Shown: positions 1-9,537, counted from the first letter of the stretch. The stretch: DNA of 64,000 nucleotides from Algoriphagus zhangzhouensis (GCF_900148515.1 NZ_FRXN01000002.1:124001-188000); one strand, 5' to 3'. The notes: generated from the letters alone by a model not told the origin. Program-made: numbers and translations.

Positions 1-1
1 T

Positions 2-2500
2 TACCTCATTGATCGCAAAATCGGAATCGACTTCGAGCAAAAGGGCAATTCGCGAAATTGGACAAACGATGAGTTTTGCACACTGCTCAATAACAAAGGA
101 CAGGTTAAGGCATTTTTTCGTTACCTGAAAGACAAGTTTAACGGAGATCTTTTCCCTATCAGTGATGATGAATTTGATCAGATCCCAGATGGTTGTCTTC
201 ATGTAATCATTAGCCTGCTCTCAGGCAATGAGATTGTAACAGGGCAAACCTCCTTTTTCGACCTGTATGATTTCTCCATTATCCCGGTGGAGTTTATCAG
301 CAACGTATACGAACTGTTTATCGGACAAAATGAGCAAGAGGAACAGGGAGCCTACTACACCCCGCTATTTTTGGTTGATTACATCTTAGCCGAAACGGTT
401 GAAAAAAGGTTTCGTCAGTTCCCAGAAACCACTACCTGCAAGGTGCTTGACCCCGCATGTGGCTCAGGTATTTTCTTGGTAGAAACCCTGCGGAAGATCA
501 TCGAGAGGTTTCAGAAAAACAACCCAGAATTCAATGGCAACCCTGAATTATATAAGGAAAATTTAAGAACGCTGGTTTGCGAAAACATATACGGTATAGA
601 TAAAGATCCCAGCGCAGTAAACGTGGCAATTTTTTCCATCTACTTAACCTTACTAGATTACCAAAACCCATCTGACATTGAAACATTTAAATTCCCTCCA
701 CTTTTAAATAAAAACTTCTTTGCCGCCGATTTTTTCGATTTAAAAGCCAGTTACAATACGCTTTTCAGCCGATTCGAATTTAATTTTATTTTAGGCAACC
801 CGCCTTGGAAGCGTGGACAAGGTGAAGGGAACAACCCCTTGTTTGTACAATACATCTCCCACCGAAAGCGAAAAGAAAAGGGCGAGGGAGAAATCGAAAT
901 TGGAATCAGTAACCGGGAAATAGCGCAGGCCTTTGTTTTCCGTGTAAGTGATTTTTGTACCAACACCACAAAAATCGCGCTCATTGCAACCAGCAAAATA
1001 CTTTATAACTTGAATGCTAAGGGCTTCCGTCAATACCTGCTCAATCGCTTTGTGATAAATAAAGTATTTGAGCTGGCCCCTGTTCGGAAGGAAGTCTTTG
1101 ACCGATCAAACGATAAAGCGGTGGGGCCCGCTGCAGTACTGTTTTATCAATTAAGCGGAGAGTTAGACACGGATTCCAACGTGGTCGAACACATTGCTTT
1201 AAAACCAAGCCGATTCTTTTCCCTATTCAAAGTGTTCACCATCCAACGCAATGACTACAAACAGGTCAATCAAAAGCAGCTTAAGGAGTTTGATTACTTG
1301 TGGAAGGTTCTTGTTTACGGAAGCTACTTGGATTTCAATTTGATTCGAAGATTAAAGGAATCATTTCAATCTATCGGAGAGTTAATCTCTAATGAAGATG
1401 AGTTTTTGATCGGGCAAGGTGCCATGGTGGGGGGAGGCGATGAGAATGACGCAACTCATTTGATGGGTAGACCCTTTCTAAATTCAAGAAGGGATATTTC
1501 CGCTTTCTGGGTTAATCCGCATCCAAATGAGACTTGGCAGTTTGCAACGGTGCACAGACCAAGGAATCGACAACTCTATCAAGCTCCGATGCTATTGGTA
1601 ACCACTGGTGTAACAAATACACTAAAATCAGTTTCGGCTGTTTGCGAGTGTGATGTTGTGTTCAAACACGCGCTAACGGCTATTAAGACGCATAAAAAGA
1701 AGTATTTAAACAATTTATATGCAATTGCTGGCTTGATCAACTCCTCGATGTTCGCCTACTTTAACCTTTTGACATTCAGTTCATCAGGTATAGAAAGAGA
1801 GCAGGCTCATGATGTGGAAAAGTTCAGTGTTCCCTACGTTCATTCTGAAAAGGTAATCGAAATAACTTCTTCTATTCATCAACTAAAGAAAGAAGCATAT
1901 TCACCCAAGAATTTCCTCACAACACAAAGTATTGAAAGCGAAATTGAATTGAAGCTTTTTGAACTCGATGCTGCAATTCTTGAAGCTTTTTCGCTAACGG
2001 CTCAAGAAAGGGATGTTGTCGATTACTCAATTGATGTAAGCATCCCAATTCAAATGAGGCATTCAAACCACGAGATTCTATTTGAGCCAGCTACTTCAAA
2101 AGATCAAGTGTTAGTTAATTACATAAACCTATTCACAGAAAGGCTTAGTCCTGCTTTTGAGAAAAAGCGGAAGAAAATCGTTGTTGAGGTAATACTGACA
2201 AGGCAGATTGTAGGCATGTTTTTTACGCTGGCTGGTATTGAGGATAATGCACCAACAATAACTTGGGCTAATTCAGATAACGCTTCAATCCTTAACAAAT
2301 TGATTGCCATAGGCAGCGAAAAAATTACTGATCGGCTTTTCATTCAAAAAGATGTCAGGGGTTTTGAAAAAGATGGATTTTACATCGTAAAACCTAATGA
2401 AAAGCGGCTGTGGTACAAGGCTATAGGTCATCTCGATGTAAATGAATTTGCCAATGCCATGCTCACCACCGGAAAAAACAAAACGCTCAATGTTCGGTAG
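2..2500 (+). CDS. N6-adenine DNA methyltransferase, Eco57I-type (5' end missing)
   Basis: The frame is open from the left edge, so the start lies outside the window; 832 codons are visible. In visible numbering there is YYTP at 118, the SAM-binding motif DPACGSG at 150 and the catalytic motif NPPW at 266, which is the order of a gamma-class N6-adenine methylase (N6_Mtase/Eco57I family). Some 550 residues follow the catalytic core and probably hold the target-recognition region. The expected product methylates adenine in a specific DNA site using S-adenosylmethionine. The downstream gene overlaps it by 11 nt and encodes a nuclease-like fold, which suggests a restriction-modification pair. It could instead belong to a larger defence system that starts to the left. 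The family is well supported; the specificity is unknown. Confidence 0.85.
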   Translation, partial: YLIDRKIGIDFEQKGNSRNWTNDEFCTLLNNKGQVKAFFRYLKDKFNGDLFPISDDEFDQIPDGCLHVIISLLSGNEIVTGQTSFFDLYDFSIIPVEFISNVYELFIGQNEQEEQGAYYTPLFLVDYILAETVEKRFRQFPETTTCKVLDPACGSGIFLVETLRKIIERFQKNNPEFNGNPELYKENLRTLVCENIYGIDKDPSAVNVAIFSIYLTLLDYQNPSDIETFKFPPLLNKNFFAADFFDLKASYNTLFSRFEFNFILGNPPWKRGQGEGNNPLFVQYISHRKRKEKGEGEIEIGISNREIAQAFVFRVSDFCTNTTKIALIATSKILYNLNAKGFRQYLLNRFVINKVFELAPVRKEVFDRSNDKAVGPAAVLFYQLSGELDTDSNVVEHIALKPSRFFSLFKVFTIQRNDYKQVNQKQLKEFDYLWKVLVYGSYLDFNLIRRLKESFQSIGELISNEDEFLIGQGAMVGGGDENDATHLMGRPFLNSRRDISAFWVNPHPNETWQFATVHRPRNRQLYQAPMLLVTTGVTNTLKSVSAVCECDVVFKHALTAIKTHKKKYLNNLYAIAGLINSSMFAYFNLLTFSSSGIEREQAHDVEKFSVPYVHSEKVIEITSSIHQLKKEAYSPKNFLTTQSIESEIELKLFELDAAILEAFSLTAQERDVVDYSIDVSIPIQMRHSNHEILFEPATSKDQVLVNYINLFTERLSPAFEKKRKKIVVEVILTRQIVGMFFTLAGIEDNAPTITWANSDNASILNKLIAIGSEKITDRLFIQKDVRGFEKDGFYIVKPNEKRLWYKAIGHLDVNEFANAMLTTGKNKTLNVR

Positions 2501-3155
2501 GTTAGATGCTTCAAGTTTCAGTGGTTCCATTCCCTTTTATCAAGGGGAGTTTGAAATTATCCTTTCAAAGATTACCGCTTGTTACCACCTCATGCTTTCC
2601 GATGGCGTTCAGGTACCGAATGATGAAAATGGGATAAGGGATTCGCTTTTGATCGACTACCTCCAGAACAACGATATCCGAAAACAATTGGACATGATAT
2701 GGTGGAATTTTGATAGGGAAGTTCCGGAAAGTACGACCGTTGGCAGGACAGACATAAAGGTAAAACCCCTAAACCCATTTATTGACCATGAGGCATATTA
2801 CATCATTGAATGTAAGCGACTTGATAGTGTAAATACCACAGGGGCAACGGGGCTTAATGCAAAGTATATAGAGAACGGAATTATCCGTTTCGTCACCAAA
2901 CAGTATTCATCATATTACCAGGTAAACGGCATGATCGGTTTTGTGGTAGCACCTCTAGACATTCATTCTAACATAGATTGTATAAACAAATTACTGGAGA
3001 CCTCATTCACTTTTGTTACCACGAGCAAAAAAATTTCACGAGCCTATTTTATAAAACACTTTGAATATCAATACACTTCTTCCCATTTAGATAAGGACAA
3101 CGTAGGTTTAGAAATATACCATCTCATGTTTGACTTTTCTAAACAAATAAATTAA
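2490..3155 (+). CDS. Putative PD-(D/E)XK restriction endonuclease-like protein
   Basis: A 221-residue protein starting at the ATG at 2490, which overlaps the methyltransferase stop by 11 nt and suggests coupled translation. The frame stays open to an ATG at 2442, but that start would put 59 nt of overlap on the upstream gene. The putative catalytic residues are Asp88 (in GRTDIKV) and Glu107-Cys-Lys109 (in YYIIECKRLD), spaced as in a PD-(D/E)XK nuclease core with a beta strand before ECK. No signal peptide or membrane segment is visible. From its position it would be the cleavage partner of the methyltransferase. The nuclease call rests on a short motif plus context, so the protein is otherwise unrecognised. 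The stretch of about 150 bases after it holds no gene. Confidence 0.6.
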   Translation: MFGRLDASSFSGSIPFYQGEFEIILSKITACYHLMLSDGVQVPNDENGIRDSLLIDYLQNNDIRKQLDMIWWNFDREVPESTTVGRTDIKVKPLNPFIDHEAYYIIECKRLDSVNTTGATGLNAKYIENGIIRFVTKQYSSYYQVNGMIGFVVAPLDIHSNIDCINKLLETSFTFVTTSKKISRAYFIKHFEYQYTSSHLDKDNVGLEIYHLMFDFSKQIN

Positions 3156-3305
3156 GTCCTTCTTGCCCTTTTGCGTGTCTCAACGTAAATCTATTTGGAG
3201 ACTTTTTGGCAGAAAACACCCTGATTCTATCGCTTTTTAGTTTTCATATTGTTTCGTTTCTCCATTTCCCCACGTCTTTGGAGAAATCTTATTTACTTTA
3301 AATCC

Positions 3306-3725
3306 ATGAACAGAATGCTCTATTTATTAATTGCTTTTGCTTTCTTCTCCTGCAATCAAGAGGAGCCGTGTTCTGTTTTTAAATTGGATGAACCGGTAGA
3401 GATACCACTTCACGAAACAATCACCCATTGTACCGAATTGATTTCTATTTCCTTTTTGGATATCACTCAAGACTCTCGATGTCCAGAAAATGTCGTCTGC
3501 GTTTGGCAAGGCCTAGTTGAGGTCGAGATTTTATTCGAGGTGCAAGGAAAGGAAGAAAACATCAAATTAAGCTCTTACCCTCAATTTGAAGGGGTCCCCA
3601 ATTCGGTCAATTTCAACGGATATTCCATCAAATTGGTGGATGTTACCCCTTATCCGAATACCACAAAAAAATACCGAGAAGAAGATTACAGGCTAGTCGT
3701 TCAAGTTGAAAAGACTGTCGACTAA
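3306..3725 (+). CDS. Hypothetical lipoprotein with DSRCP..CVW motif
   Basis: A 139-residue predicted lipoprotein. The start at 3306 gives a short signal peptide ending in the lipobox AFFSC; the frame is open upstream to 3249, but those 19 residues would bury the signal. The mature part carries DSRCPENVVCVWQG, a cysteine-containing signature I recognise from small Bacteroidota lipoproteins of unknown function, followed by beta-strand-like segments. It probably sits on a membrane facing the periplasm. It is the first of three small envelope genes in a row (3306, 3752, 4207) that run into the HAD phosphatase gene. No enzymatic motif is visible. Confidence 0.7.
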   Translation: MNRMLYLLIAFAFFSCNQEEPCSVFKLDEPVEIPLHETITHCTELISISFLDITQDSRCPENVVCVWQGLVEVEILFEVQGKEENIKLSSYPQFEGVPNSVNFNGYSIKLVDVTPYPNTTKKYREEDYRLVVQVEKTVD

Positions 3726-3751
3726 TCGTATCTTGCTGAAAAGACTCAGCA

Positions 3752-4195
3752 ATGATCAGCAGACAATTCAAAATTTTATTTTTCACCTTTCTCTCAGCAA
3801 TTTTTCTTCATTCCTGTTCCTGCGACCCCGAAAGGATCGCCTCCCTTGCCATGAGAGGAATGGAAACCATGATGGGAGAAGGTTTTTTACCTTCAGACGA
3901 AATACGGGCATTGGGTGGGTTTCAATATGTCAGCGTGAATCTGAATAAATCTACTACCGAAGACACCGAGTCATCAACCATTTTCCTTAAACTCCAAAAT
4001 GGAGATCCATTGGTATTAGGAAATCAACCTGAAGTCCTGGCTAGAAAATGTGCGGAGATTTATGTCATGGACTTTGAAAATGCTTCAGATTATCAACAAA
4101 TTACAGTTCAGTTTATACAAACAGACCCTCAAAATCCTGATAATTTTGCCCTGCAAGAATACGAGTTTCAGGTTGAGGATTTGCTTTCAACTTAA
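3752..4195 (+). CDS. Hypothetical lipoprotein
   Basis: A 147-residue protein with a hydrophobic signal peptide and the lipobox LHSC; a second cysteine follows two residues later in CSCD. The mature region is soluble and mildly acidic, with no motif I can assign. The gene starts 26 nt after the preceding lipoprotein and ends 11 nt before the next small membrane protein, so the three are probably cotranscribed. The function is unknown. Confidence 0.65.
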   Translation: MISRQFKILFFTFLSAIFLHSCSCDPERIASLAMRGMETMMGEGFLPSDEIRALGGFQYVSVNLNKSTTEDTESSTIFLKLQNGDPLVLGNQPEVLARKCAEIYVMDFENASDYQQITVQFIQTDPQNPDNFALQEYEFQVEDLLST

Positions 4196-4206
4196 ACACC
4201 AGCAAA

Positions 4207-4479
4207 ATGAACATCCCTGAAGAATTTAAAAAACCACCCTTATCCCTAGGCGATTGGGTCATCAATGTAATCATCTCCAAAATCCCACTAATTGGCTTCA
4301 TCATGCTCATTGTTTGGGCAGTAGACAACAATACTGAGGAAAACAAAGCCAATTGGGCAAAAGCAGAATTGATCTCCTGGCTCATTGGATTCGCGATTGC
4401 TATGATATTTGTCGCAATCATAGGTTTTGGAGTATTTGCTAACTTCGCTGACGAAATTGACTGGTCACAAATCGATTAA
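4207..4479 (+). CDS. Small two-helix membrane protein
   Basis: A 90-residue protein with two membrane segments at about residues 18-38 and 56-80, joined by a polar loop containing NANWAKAELISW. The layout, with a short soluble N-terminus, a first helix ending in VWA, the polar NWAKA loop and a second helix, recurs in small Bacteroidota membrane proteins that have no assigned role. Its stop codon abuts the next ATG directly (TAAATG), so translation is probably coupled to the HAD phosphatase gene. I cannot infer a function. Confidence 0.65.
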   Translation: MNIPEEFKKPPLSLGDWVINVIISKIPLIGFIMLIVWAVDNNTEENKANWAKAELISWLIGFAIAMIFVAIIGFGVFANFADEIDWSQID

Positions 4480-5301
4480 ATGAAATACAAAGCCATTTGT
4501 TCCGATATAGACGGAACCCTATTAAACTCTGAAAGAGACCTTTCCGAAAAGCTCAAAAATCTAGTCTATACCTTACCTGAGGATTTCCCTGTCATCTTGG
4601 CTAGCTCCAGAATGCCTGATGCTATGAGACACTTGCTTCAGGATCTGAAAAGACCATTGGAACCTTTGATTGCCTACAATGGAGGCTTTGTCATTGACCA
4701 GCATGGAAAAGTGTTGGACTCTGTCGAGATCCCCTTGGATTTGGTCTCAAAGATCATTGAACTGACTCAGAAAACTGAGATTCATGTCAGCTTATATCAA
4801 GGTGAAAATTGGTATGAGGAAAAAGAAGATTATTGGTCGAAGCGAGAAATCAAAAACACCAAAGTGGAGCCTACTTGGCAAGATCACAAAAGCACTTTGG
4901 AGCTTTGGAAGGAAAGTAATTCCGGTGCTCACAAAGTCATGGTAATGGGCGATATCAATGAAATCAGCTGGCTTTTTGGAGAATTACATTTGGCCTACAA
5001 CGGTCAAATCCACTTGTACCGTTCCAAAGACACTTATATCGAGATTGCTCCGAAAAAGATCTCCAAAGCAACTGCTCTTGAATTAGTCCTGAATAAGCTT
5101 TACACTTTTGGAATGGATGATGTCATCGCTTTTGGTGATAATTATAACGATATCGACTTGATCCAATCCGTAGGTTGGGGAGTAGCAGTCGCCAATGCCA
5201 GACCCGAAGTCAAATCCGTTGCAAAGGAGATTACTTTGGGAAATAAGGAAGATGGAGTGGCCGTAGCTTTGGAGCGTTTGATGAATTTGGCTAAAACTTA
5301 A
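4480..5301 (+). CDS. HAD-superfamily (Cof-type, class IIB) phosphatase
   Basis: A 273-residue cytosolic hydrolase. The N-terminal motif SDIDGTLLNS supplies the nucleophile Asp9 and the acid/base Asp11. The C-terminal motif GDNYNDIDL near residue 220 supplies the magnesium-binding acids, and an alpha/beta cap lies between them. Length and motifs fit Cof-type sugar-phosphate or flavin-nucleotide phosphatases; the substrate cannot be read from sequence. The ATG directly follows the previous stop codon. Its own stop overlaps the convergent DUF2461 gene through the tetranucleotide TTAA, so no terminator separates the two. Confidence 0.88.
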   Translation: MKYKAICSDIDGTLLNSERDLSEKLKNLVYTLPEDFPVILASSRMPDAMRHLLQDLKRPLEPLIAYNGGFVIDQHGKVLDSVEIPLDLVSKIIELTQKTEIHVSLYQGENWYEEKEDYWSKREIKNTKVEPTWQDHKSTLELWKESNSGAHKVMVMGDINEISWLFGELHLAYNGQIHLYRSKDTYIEIAPKKISKATALELVLNKLYTFGMDDVIAFGDNYNDIDLIQSVGWGVAVANARPEVKSVAKEITLGNKEDGVAVALERLMNLAKT

Positions 5302-5975
5302 AGTATATCCCCTCCACCTTCGACATCCTCGATTGCCTGGGCCAAAAAGTCATTGAAGGGCTTCATTTTTCGGAAGCCTTCCATGGCCAAATTGATGTAA
5401 TTTCCCGAATCCACATCCTTATCAGAAATAGGCCGAGTCACCGTAAAACTCTTCAATTTCAGGTATTCGATATAGGGATGATCCGCTTCATAATCACGGG
5501 GACTAGTTTTGAGCTTTTCCCCACTGATTTCTCCAAATAGCTTTTTGAATTCAGACTCTGATTCTATTTTTTCTAATTCCGCTCCCGAGTAATCAATCTC
5601 CTTTCTGATTTTTTTCAATACATCCGAAGGCGGCATCCAAATCCCACCTCCAAAAAATGAATTCCCCGGTTGAACCTGCACGTAATACCCTGGACCATCT
5701 GACTTTTTCCCTCCAGGGGAGAAATAGGCACCAAAATTCAATTTGTAGGGATTCTTATTGGCAGAAAAACGAATATCTCTGTTTTGGCGAAACACACATT
5801 CCTTGGGCTTGAAGGTTGAAAACTCCGGCTCCAGTTCAGATAATTGCTTCAAAAACACCTCCACATCTTCCAAAAATTCAGCCCTCGTATCCTGATACCA
5901 TTTCTTGTTGGCATCCATCCATTCTTTGGAATTATTCTCGGCTAATTGGGATAAAAATTTCAGGTAAGATCTCAT
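5298..5975 (-). CDS. DUF2461 family protein
   Basis: A 225-residue protein matching the DUF2461 (TIGR02453) pattern: an N-terminal LAENNSKEWMDANKKWY segment, then RQNRDIRFSANKNPYK and KLNFGAYFSPGGKKS, and a conserved GGGIWMP stretch. The family is widespread in Bacteroidota and has no established biochemical role. No signal or membrane segment is present, so it is probably cytosolic. The gene converges on the HAD gene with a 4-nt overlap. It lies 42 nt downstream of murF on the same strand and may be cotranscribed with it. Confidence 0.85.
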   Translation of the reverse strand: MRSYLKFLSQLAENNSKEWMDANKKWYQDTRAEFLEDVEVFLKQLSELEPEFSTFKPKECVFRQNRDIRFSANKNPYKLNFGAYFSPGGKKSDGPGYYVQVQPGNSFFGGGIWMPPSDVLKKIRKEIDYSGAELEKIESESEFKKLFGEISGEKLKTSPRDYEADHPYIEYLKLKSFTVTRPISDKDVDSGNYINLAMEGFRKMKPFNDFLAQAIEDVEGGGDIL

Positions 5976-6017
5976 GGGAATGTTTTGTTTTGGTAACTCG
6001 GGGTTCTTCCGAAAAGT

Positions 6018-7313
6018 TTAAATAAAATCGACTAAGGTTTCTAGCTTCATCCCCCGACTTCCTTTGATCAGAATCAGATAATCTTCCAATTGACTATCCT
6101 GAAGCCAGTTTCTGAAAGAAAAAGGATCTGGGAAATAAAGTGCCTTTGGAGCCTTTTCCAAAGCTGACACAACCAGCTTCCCGGTAAAACAAACTTTGTC
6201 AATCGGGTATTCGCTGACGATTTCACCTAACTTTCTATGCTCGGCTTCAGCATGATCACCCAACTCAAACATATCTCCCAAAATGATCATTTTATGCTTT
6301 TTCCCGGTCATCTGACCAAACGTTCGGATCGCCACCTCCATGCTTGAGGGATTGGCATTGTAGGCATCCAAAATGATCAAATTGCTACGCTTCTCGATTA
6401 ATTGAGACCTCATATTGGAAGGCTTGTATTCTACTACAGCTTCCACAGCTTTTTCCATCGGAACACCGAAAAACTTCCCAATAGTCAAGGCATTGGCAAT
6501 GTTTCCGAAATTATAAGCTCCGATCAGAGAAGTCAGATGCTCGCCCTCCACTTGCTCTACCGAGAATTTTACAAAAGGATTTGCTTCAATAAAACTAACT
6601 TCACAAAAATCTCCTTTGGCAGGGTACAAAATCGGATCTTCAAACCTCTTGATCATATTGGCCAATATCGGATCATGTGAATTGATAAAGACAGTCCCCT
6701 TATTGGCTCTTAAATGCTGGTAAAGCTCTGTTTTTGTTTTCAAAACTCCTTCTGGCCCACCCATTCCTTCTAAATGAGCTCTCCCAATATTGGTGATGAA
6801 ACCATGGGTCGGCTCAGCGATCTCACAAAGCTCCTGAATATCTCCCGGCTTGTTTGCTCCCATTTCCACGATGGCAATCTCAGCATCTTTGGGTATTTCC
6901 AGCAAAGTCAAAGGCACCCCGATATGATTGTTCAGATTTCCTCTCGTAGCTGAAGTTTTGAATGTCGTTTTCAAAACTGCATGTAGCAATTCTTTAGAGG
7001 TAGTCTTCCCATTACTTCCTGTGAGACCGATCACAGGAATATCCAATTGGTGTCGATGGTAGTTAGCCAGTTTTTGCAAACAGGTTAAGGCATCTTCGCA
7101 GATAAAATATCGCTCGTCATCCTCTTCGAAATAGGCGATTTCATCAATCACCACTGCCGAAGCCCCCATTTCCAAAGCTTTCGGAGCAAACTCATTTGCA
7201 TTGAAATTGGGCCCTTTCAAGGCGAAAAAGATGTTCCCCGGTTCAATTTTTCGGGTATCGGTGCTTACCCCCGTACTTTTCAAAAAGAGCTGATATAGAA
7301 TTGCGATATTCAT
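6018..7313 (-). CDS. murF: UDP-N-acetylmuramoyl-tripeptide--D-alanyl-D-alanine ligase (MurF)
   Basis: A 431-residue Mur ligase that adds D-Ala-D-Ala to UDP-MurNAc-tripeptide with ATP, the last cytoplasmic step of peptidoglycan precursor synthesis. The ATP-binding loop GLTGSNGKTT is at residues 96-105, followed by the conserved NNHIGVPLTLL and EMGANKPGDI segments, and a C-terminal domain with DAYNANPSSM and LGDMFELG. The length is typical. It lies apart from a dcw cluster, as is common in Bacteroidota. The next gene is divergent; the short spacer of 93 nt probably holds both promoters, but I found no perfect TAnnTTTG box in it. Confidence 0.95.
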   Translation of the reverse strand: MNIAILYQLFLKSTGVSTDTRKIEPGNIFFALKGPNFNANEFAPKALEMGASAVVIDEIAYFEEDDERYFICEDALTCLQKLANYHRHQLDIPVIGLTGSNGKTTSKELLHAVLKTTFKTSATRGNLNNHIGVPLTLLEIPKDAEIAIVEMGANKPGDIQELCEIAEPTHGFITNIGRAHLEGMGGPEGVLKTKTELYQHLRANKGTVFINSHDPILANMIKRFEDPILYPAKGDFCEVSFIEANPFVKFSVEQVEGEHLTSLIGAYNFGNIANALTIGKFFGVPMEKAVEAVVEYKPSNMRSQLIEKRSNLIILDAYNANPSSMEVAIRTFGQMTGKKHKMIILGDMFELGDHAEAEHRKLGEIVSEYPIDKVCFTGKLVVSALEKAPKALYFPDPFSFRNWLQDSQLEDYLILIKGSRGMKLETLVDFI

Positions 7314-7406
7314 TTAAAATCGATTTTACCCCAAAATAAACGAATGATCACATCTTTGGACTGGTGATTCCGTATTAATTTTAGAATTCGGAACCAACCC
7401 CTGCCC

Positions 7407-9473
7407 ATGCGATTATTTCTAGTAGGTATTTTTCTTTTTGTCACTTCGGTAGCTTTTTCTCAAAAGACTTTTACCCTCGATTCGCATCCTTCGATTCAAA
7501 TTAATGGTGAAACACTTTCATCTCCCTTTTCTGGGGGGATCAATTCAGCCCAGATCCAAACGATAGATTTGAATGGAGATGGTCAGGATGACTGGGTAGT
7601 TTGGGACATCAATTCTCGACAGCTCACGATCTTTGAAAAAGAAGGAGAAGAATGGTTAGCCAGACCTGAATGGGCCTATTTTTTCCCGGATGACATCAGT
7701 GGTTTTTTGGCGCTAGCGGACTATGATGGAGATGGAAAAAAAGATTTGTTTACCTCCACCGCTTTGGGGATCAAAGTTTATAAAAACACTTCTTCTGGGA
7801 ATTCTATTTCTTGGGAGCTGGCCAGAAACTTCCTTCCTCTTGAAAACGGATCCAATATTCAAGCAAATAATCTAGACACTCCCCTGATTCGGGATTTGGA
7901 TGGCGATGGAGATTTGGACTTGGTAATTTTCAATTTTGCTGCAGGTGATTATCTGGAATTTTATAAAAACACTTCGGTAGAAAGAAATGGCTCTCCTGAT
8001 ATTGATGGATTTGAATCCGCAATTCCATTCTGGGGAAATTTCACATTCTGCGGTTGCGAAAATGTTCTTTTTGGAAAATCATGTTCTGGCCAAGATTTAA
8101 GAGTTTTGGAAAATGAAAATAGCCGAATTCAGCATGCTGGAGGGCATTCCATTCTTTACAGAGATTTTAATGGAGACGGAATTTCTGATTTGGTTTTGGG
8201 CAGAGACGAATGTCAAATTTTATTTTTCTTGCCCAATGAAGGCACAGAAACAACTCCCCTATTCACCAGCTTTTCTCATGAAATCCCAGGATTAGGAGAC
8301 CTGCCTACATTTCCCATCTTCCACAATCCGAATTGGATTGATGATCAATTTATCATTTCACTCAATTCCAATGAAGCGGCTCAAACTTATGGAATCGATT
8401 ATGAAAATTCGGTTTTTACATTTGATGGGAAAATAGAGCCTATTCTGCAAAATCAGACTTTGGATTTGGGTGAAAATTCCAAGCCTTTCTTCAGCGGAAA
8501 CAAAAATGGAGGATACCTTTTTGTGACATCTAATGTAACTCGCGAGGGAAGCGCTTTAGGTGAAATCGCAGAGTTTACTTTCTCAAACAATCAATTCGAT
8601 CTGACTAATAGAAATCAGGAAATCCGAAGCTTGGGACTTTGGAACATTCAGTATTTGGAGCCTTTGGATAACCTCGGAAATCCCTACCCGATCCTCACCG
8701 GCCAAAGATGGGAACAAAGCATTCCTAGACAGATTATTTTCACTCAAGTTGAAGGAGAATGGCAGGAAAGAGACATTTCAGGATACAATGCTGAGCGAGG
8801 AGATTATATCCAGTTTTTTGAGTATCAAAATCAGCATTATCTTCTCGTAGCTGGTCAAAATGGCGCTTTGGATTTGTATGAAATGAATTTCTCAATTTTA
8901 GAAGCCAATTTGATTGAAGAGAATTTTCTTGATTTTTCTGATAACCCTTCTAACCGAAACCTCAGCATTGCGGTGGTCGAAGGGGAAAGTCCAAACCTCT
9001 ATGCGGTGGACCAAAGGGGAATTCTTGTTTTCATTGAAAACTTTATGGAAAACACTCAACGAGAGGAAGTTCAAATAGAAGTCGGCGAAGAAAGTTTTTC
9101 CACCAGACTGGGAAGAAATACTTGGATTGCAGTTGTCTCTCCTGTCTTGGGAAATGACCACGATTTGATTTTGGGCACACGTGCTGGAGGATTGCTTTAC
9201 CTAACTGGAGTTTCCTCGCCTACTTCTCCGTCAGAAGAGAGTCAATTAATCGTTTTCCCAAATCCAAGTGACGGTCCAATTAAGATCGTCTCAAATCAAA
9301 GTGGAACAGGTAGACTAATTACCTCTTTGGGACAGGTTCTTTTGGATAAAATCTCAATCACAGCTGGACAAGAAGTAGAAATCCAATCAGGATTCCTGAC
9401 TCCGGGGCTTTACATTTTTCAAATGGAGACCTCAAATGGCTCCCGAATCGCCAAAAAAGTCTGGATTCGCTAA
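7407..9473 (+). CDS. Secreted FG-GAP/VCBS-repeat protein with T9SS sorting tail
   Basis: A 688-residue secreted protein. A signal peptide (about residues 1-19, ending AFSQ) is followed by calcium-binding-like repeats DLNGDGQDD (54), DYDGDGKKD (105), DLDGDGDLD (163) and DFNGDGISD (about 253), typical of FG-GAP/VCBS beta-propellers. The C-terminal 80 residues start with VFPNPSDG, contain SLGQVLL and LTPGLYIFQ, and end in a basic KKVWIR: a type A sorting domain for type IX secretion, which implies export across the outer membrane and attachment or release. There is no catalytic motif, so a binding or adhesion role is inference. The gene is followed after 64 nt by an amidohydrolase on the same strand. 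Confidence 0.88.
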   Translation: MRLFLVGIFLFVTSVAFSQKTFTLDSHPSIQINGETLSSPFSGGINSAQIQTIDLNGDGQDDWVVWDINSRQLTIFEKEGEEWLARPEWAYFFPDDISGFLALADYDGDGKKDLFTSTALGIKVYKNTSSGNSISWELARNFLPLENGSNIQANNLDTPLIRDLDGDGDLDLVIFNFAAGDYLEFYKNTSVERNGSPDIDGFESAIPFWGNFTFCGCENVLFGKSCSGQDLRVLENENSRIQHAGGHSILYRDFNGDGISDLVLGRDECQILFFLPNEGTETTPLFTSFSHEIPGLGDLPTFPIFHNPNWIDDQFIISLNSNEAAQTYGIDYENSVFTFDGKIEPILQNQTLDLGENSKPFFSGNKNGGYLFVTSNVTREGSALGEIAEFTFSNNQFDLTNRNQEIRSLGLWNIQYLEPLDNLGNPYPILTGQRWEQSIPRQIIFTQVEGEWQERDISGYNAERGDYIQFFEYQNQHYLLVAGQNGALDLYEMNFSILEANLIEENFLDFSDNPSNRNLSIAVVEGESPNLYAVDQRGILVFIENFMENTQREEVQIEVGEESFSTRLGRNTWIAVVSPVLGNDHDLILGTRAGGLLYLTGVSSPTSPSEESQLIVFPNPSDGPIKIVSNQSGTGRLITSLGQVLLDKISITAGQEVEIQSGFLTPGLYIFQMETSNGSRIAKKVWIR

Positions 9474-9485
9474 TTACAAGATTGG

Positions 9486-9517
9486 TTTTGTAGGCATTCT
9501 GTAAACTCGTAGCTTTC
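9486..9517 (+). promoter_or_regulatory. Putative Bacteroidota promoter of the amidohydrolase gene
   Basis: TTTTG at 9486-9490, a 19-nt spacer, then TAGCTTTC at 9510-9517, one base off the TAnnTTTG -7 consensus. The ATG is 20 nt downstream. Confidence 0.5.
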
Positions 9518-9537
9518 GATACAGAATATCTATCCCT

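Noticed and set aside
2442..2489. Upstream start for the nuclease-like gene
   Set aside because: Would overlap the methyltransferase by 59 nt; the ATG at 2490 gives a normal 11-nt overlap.
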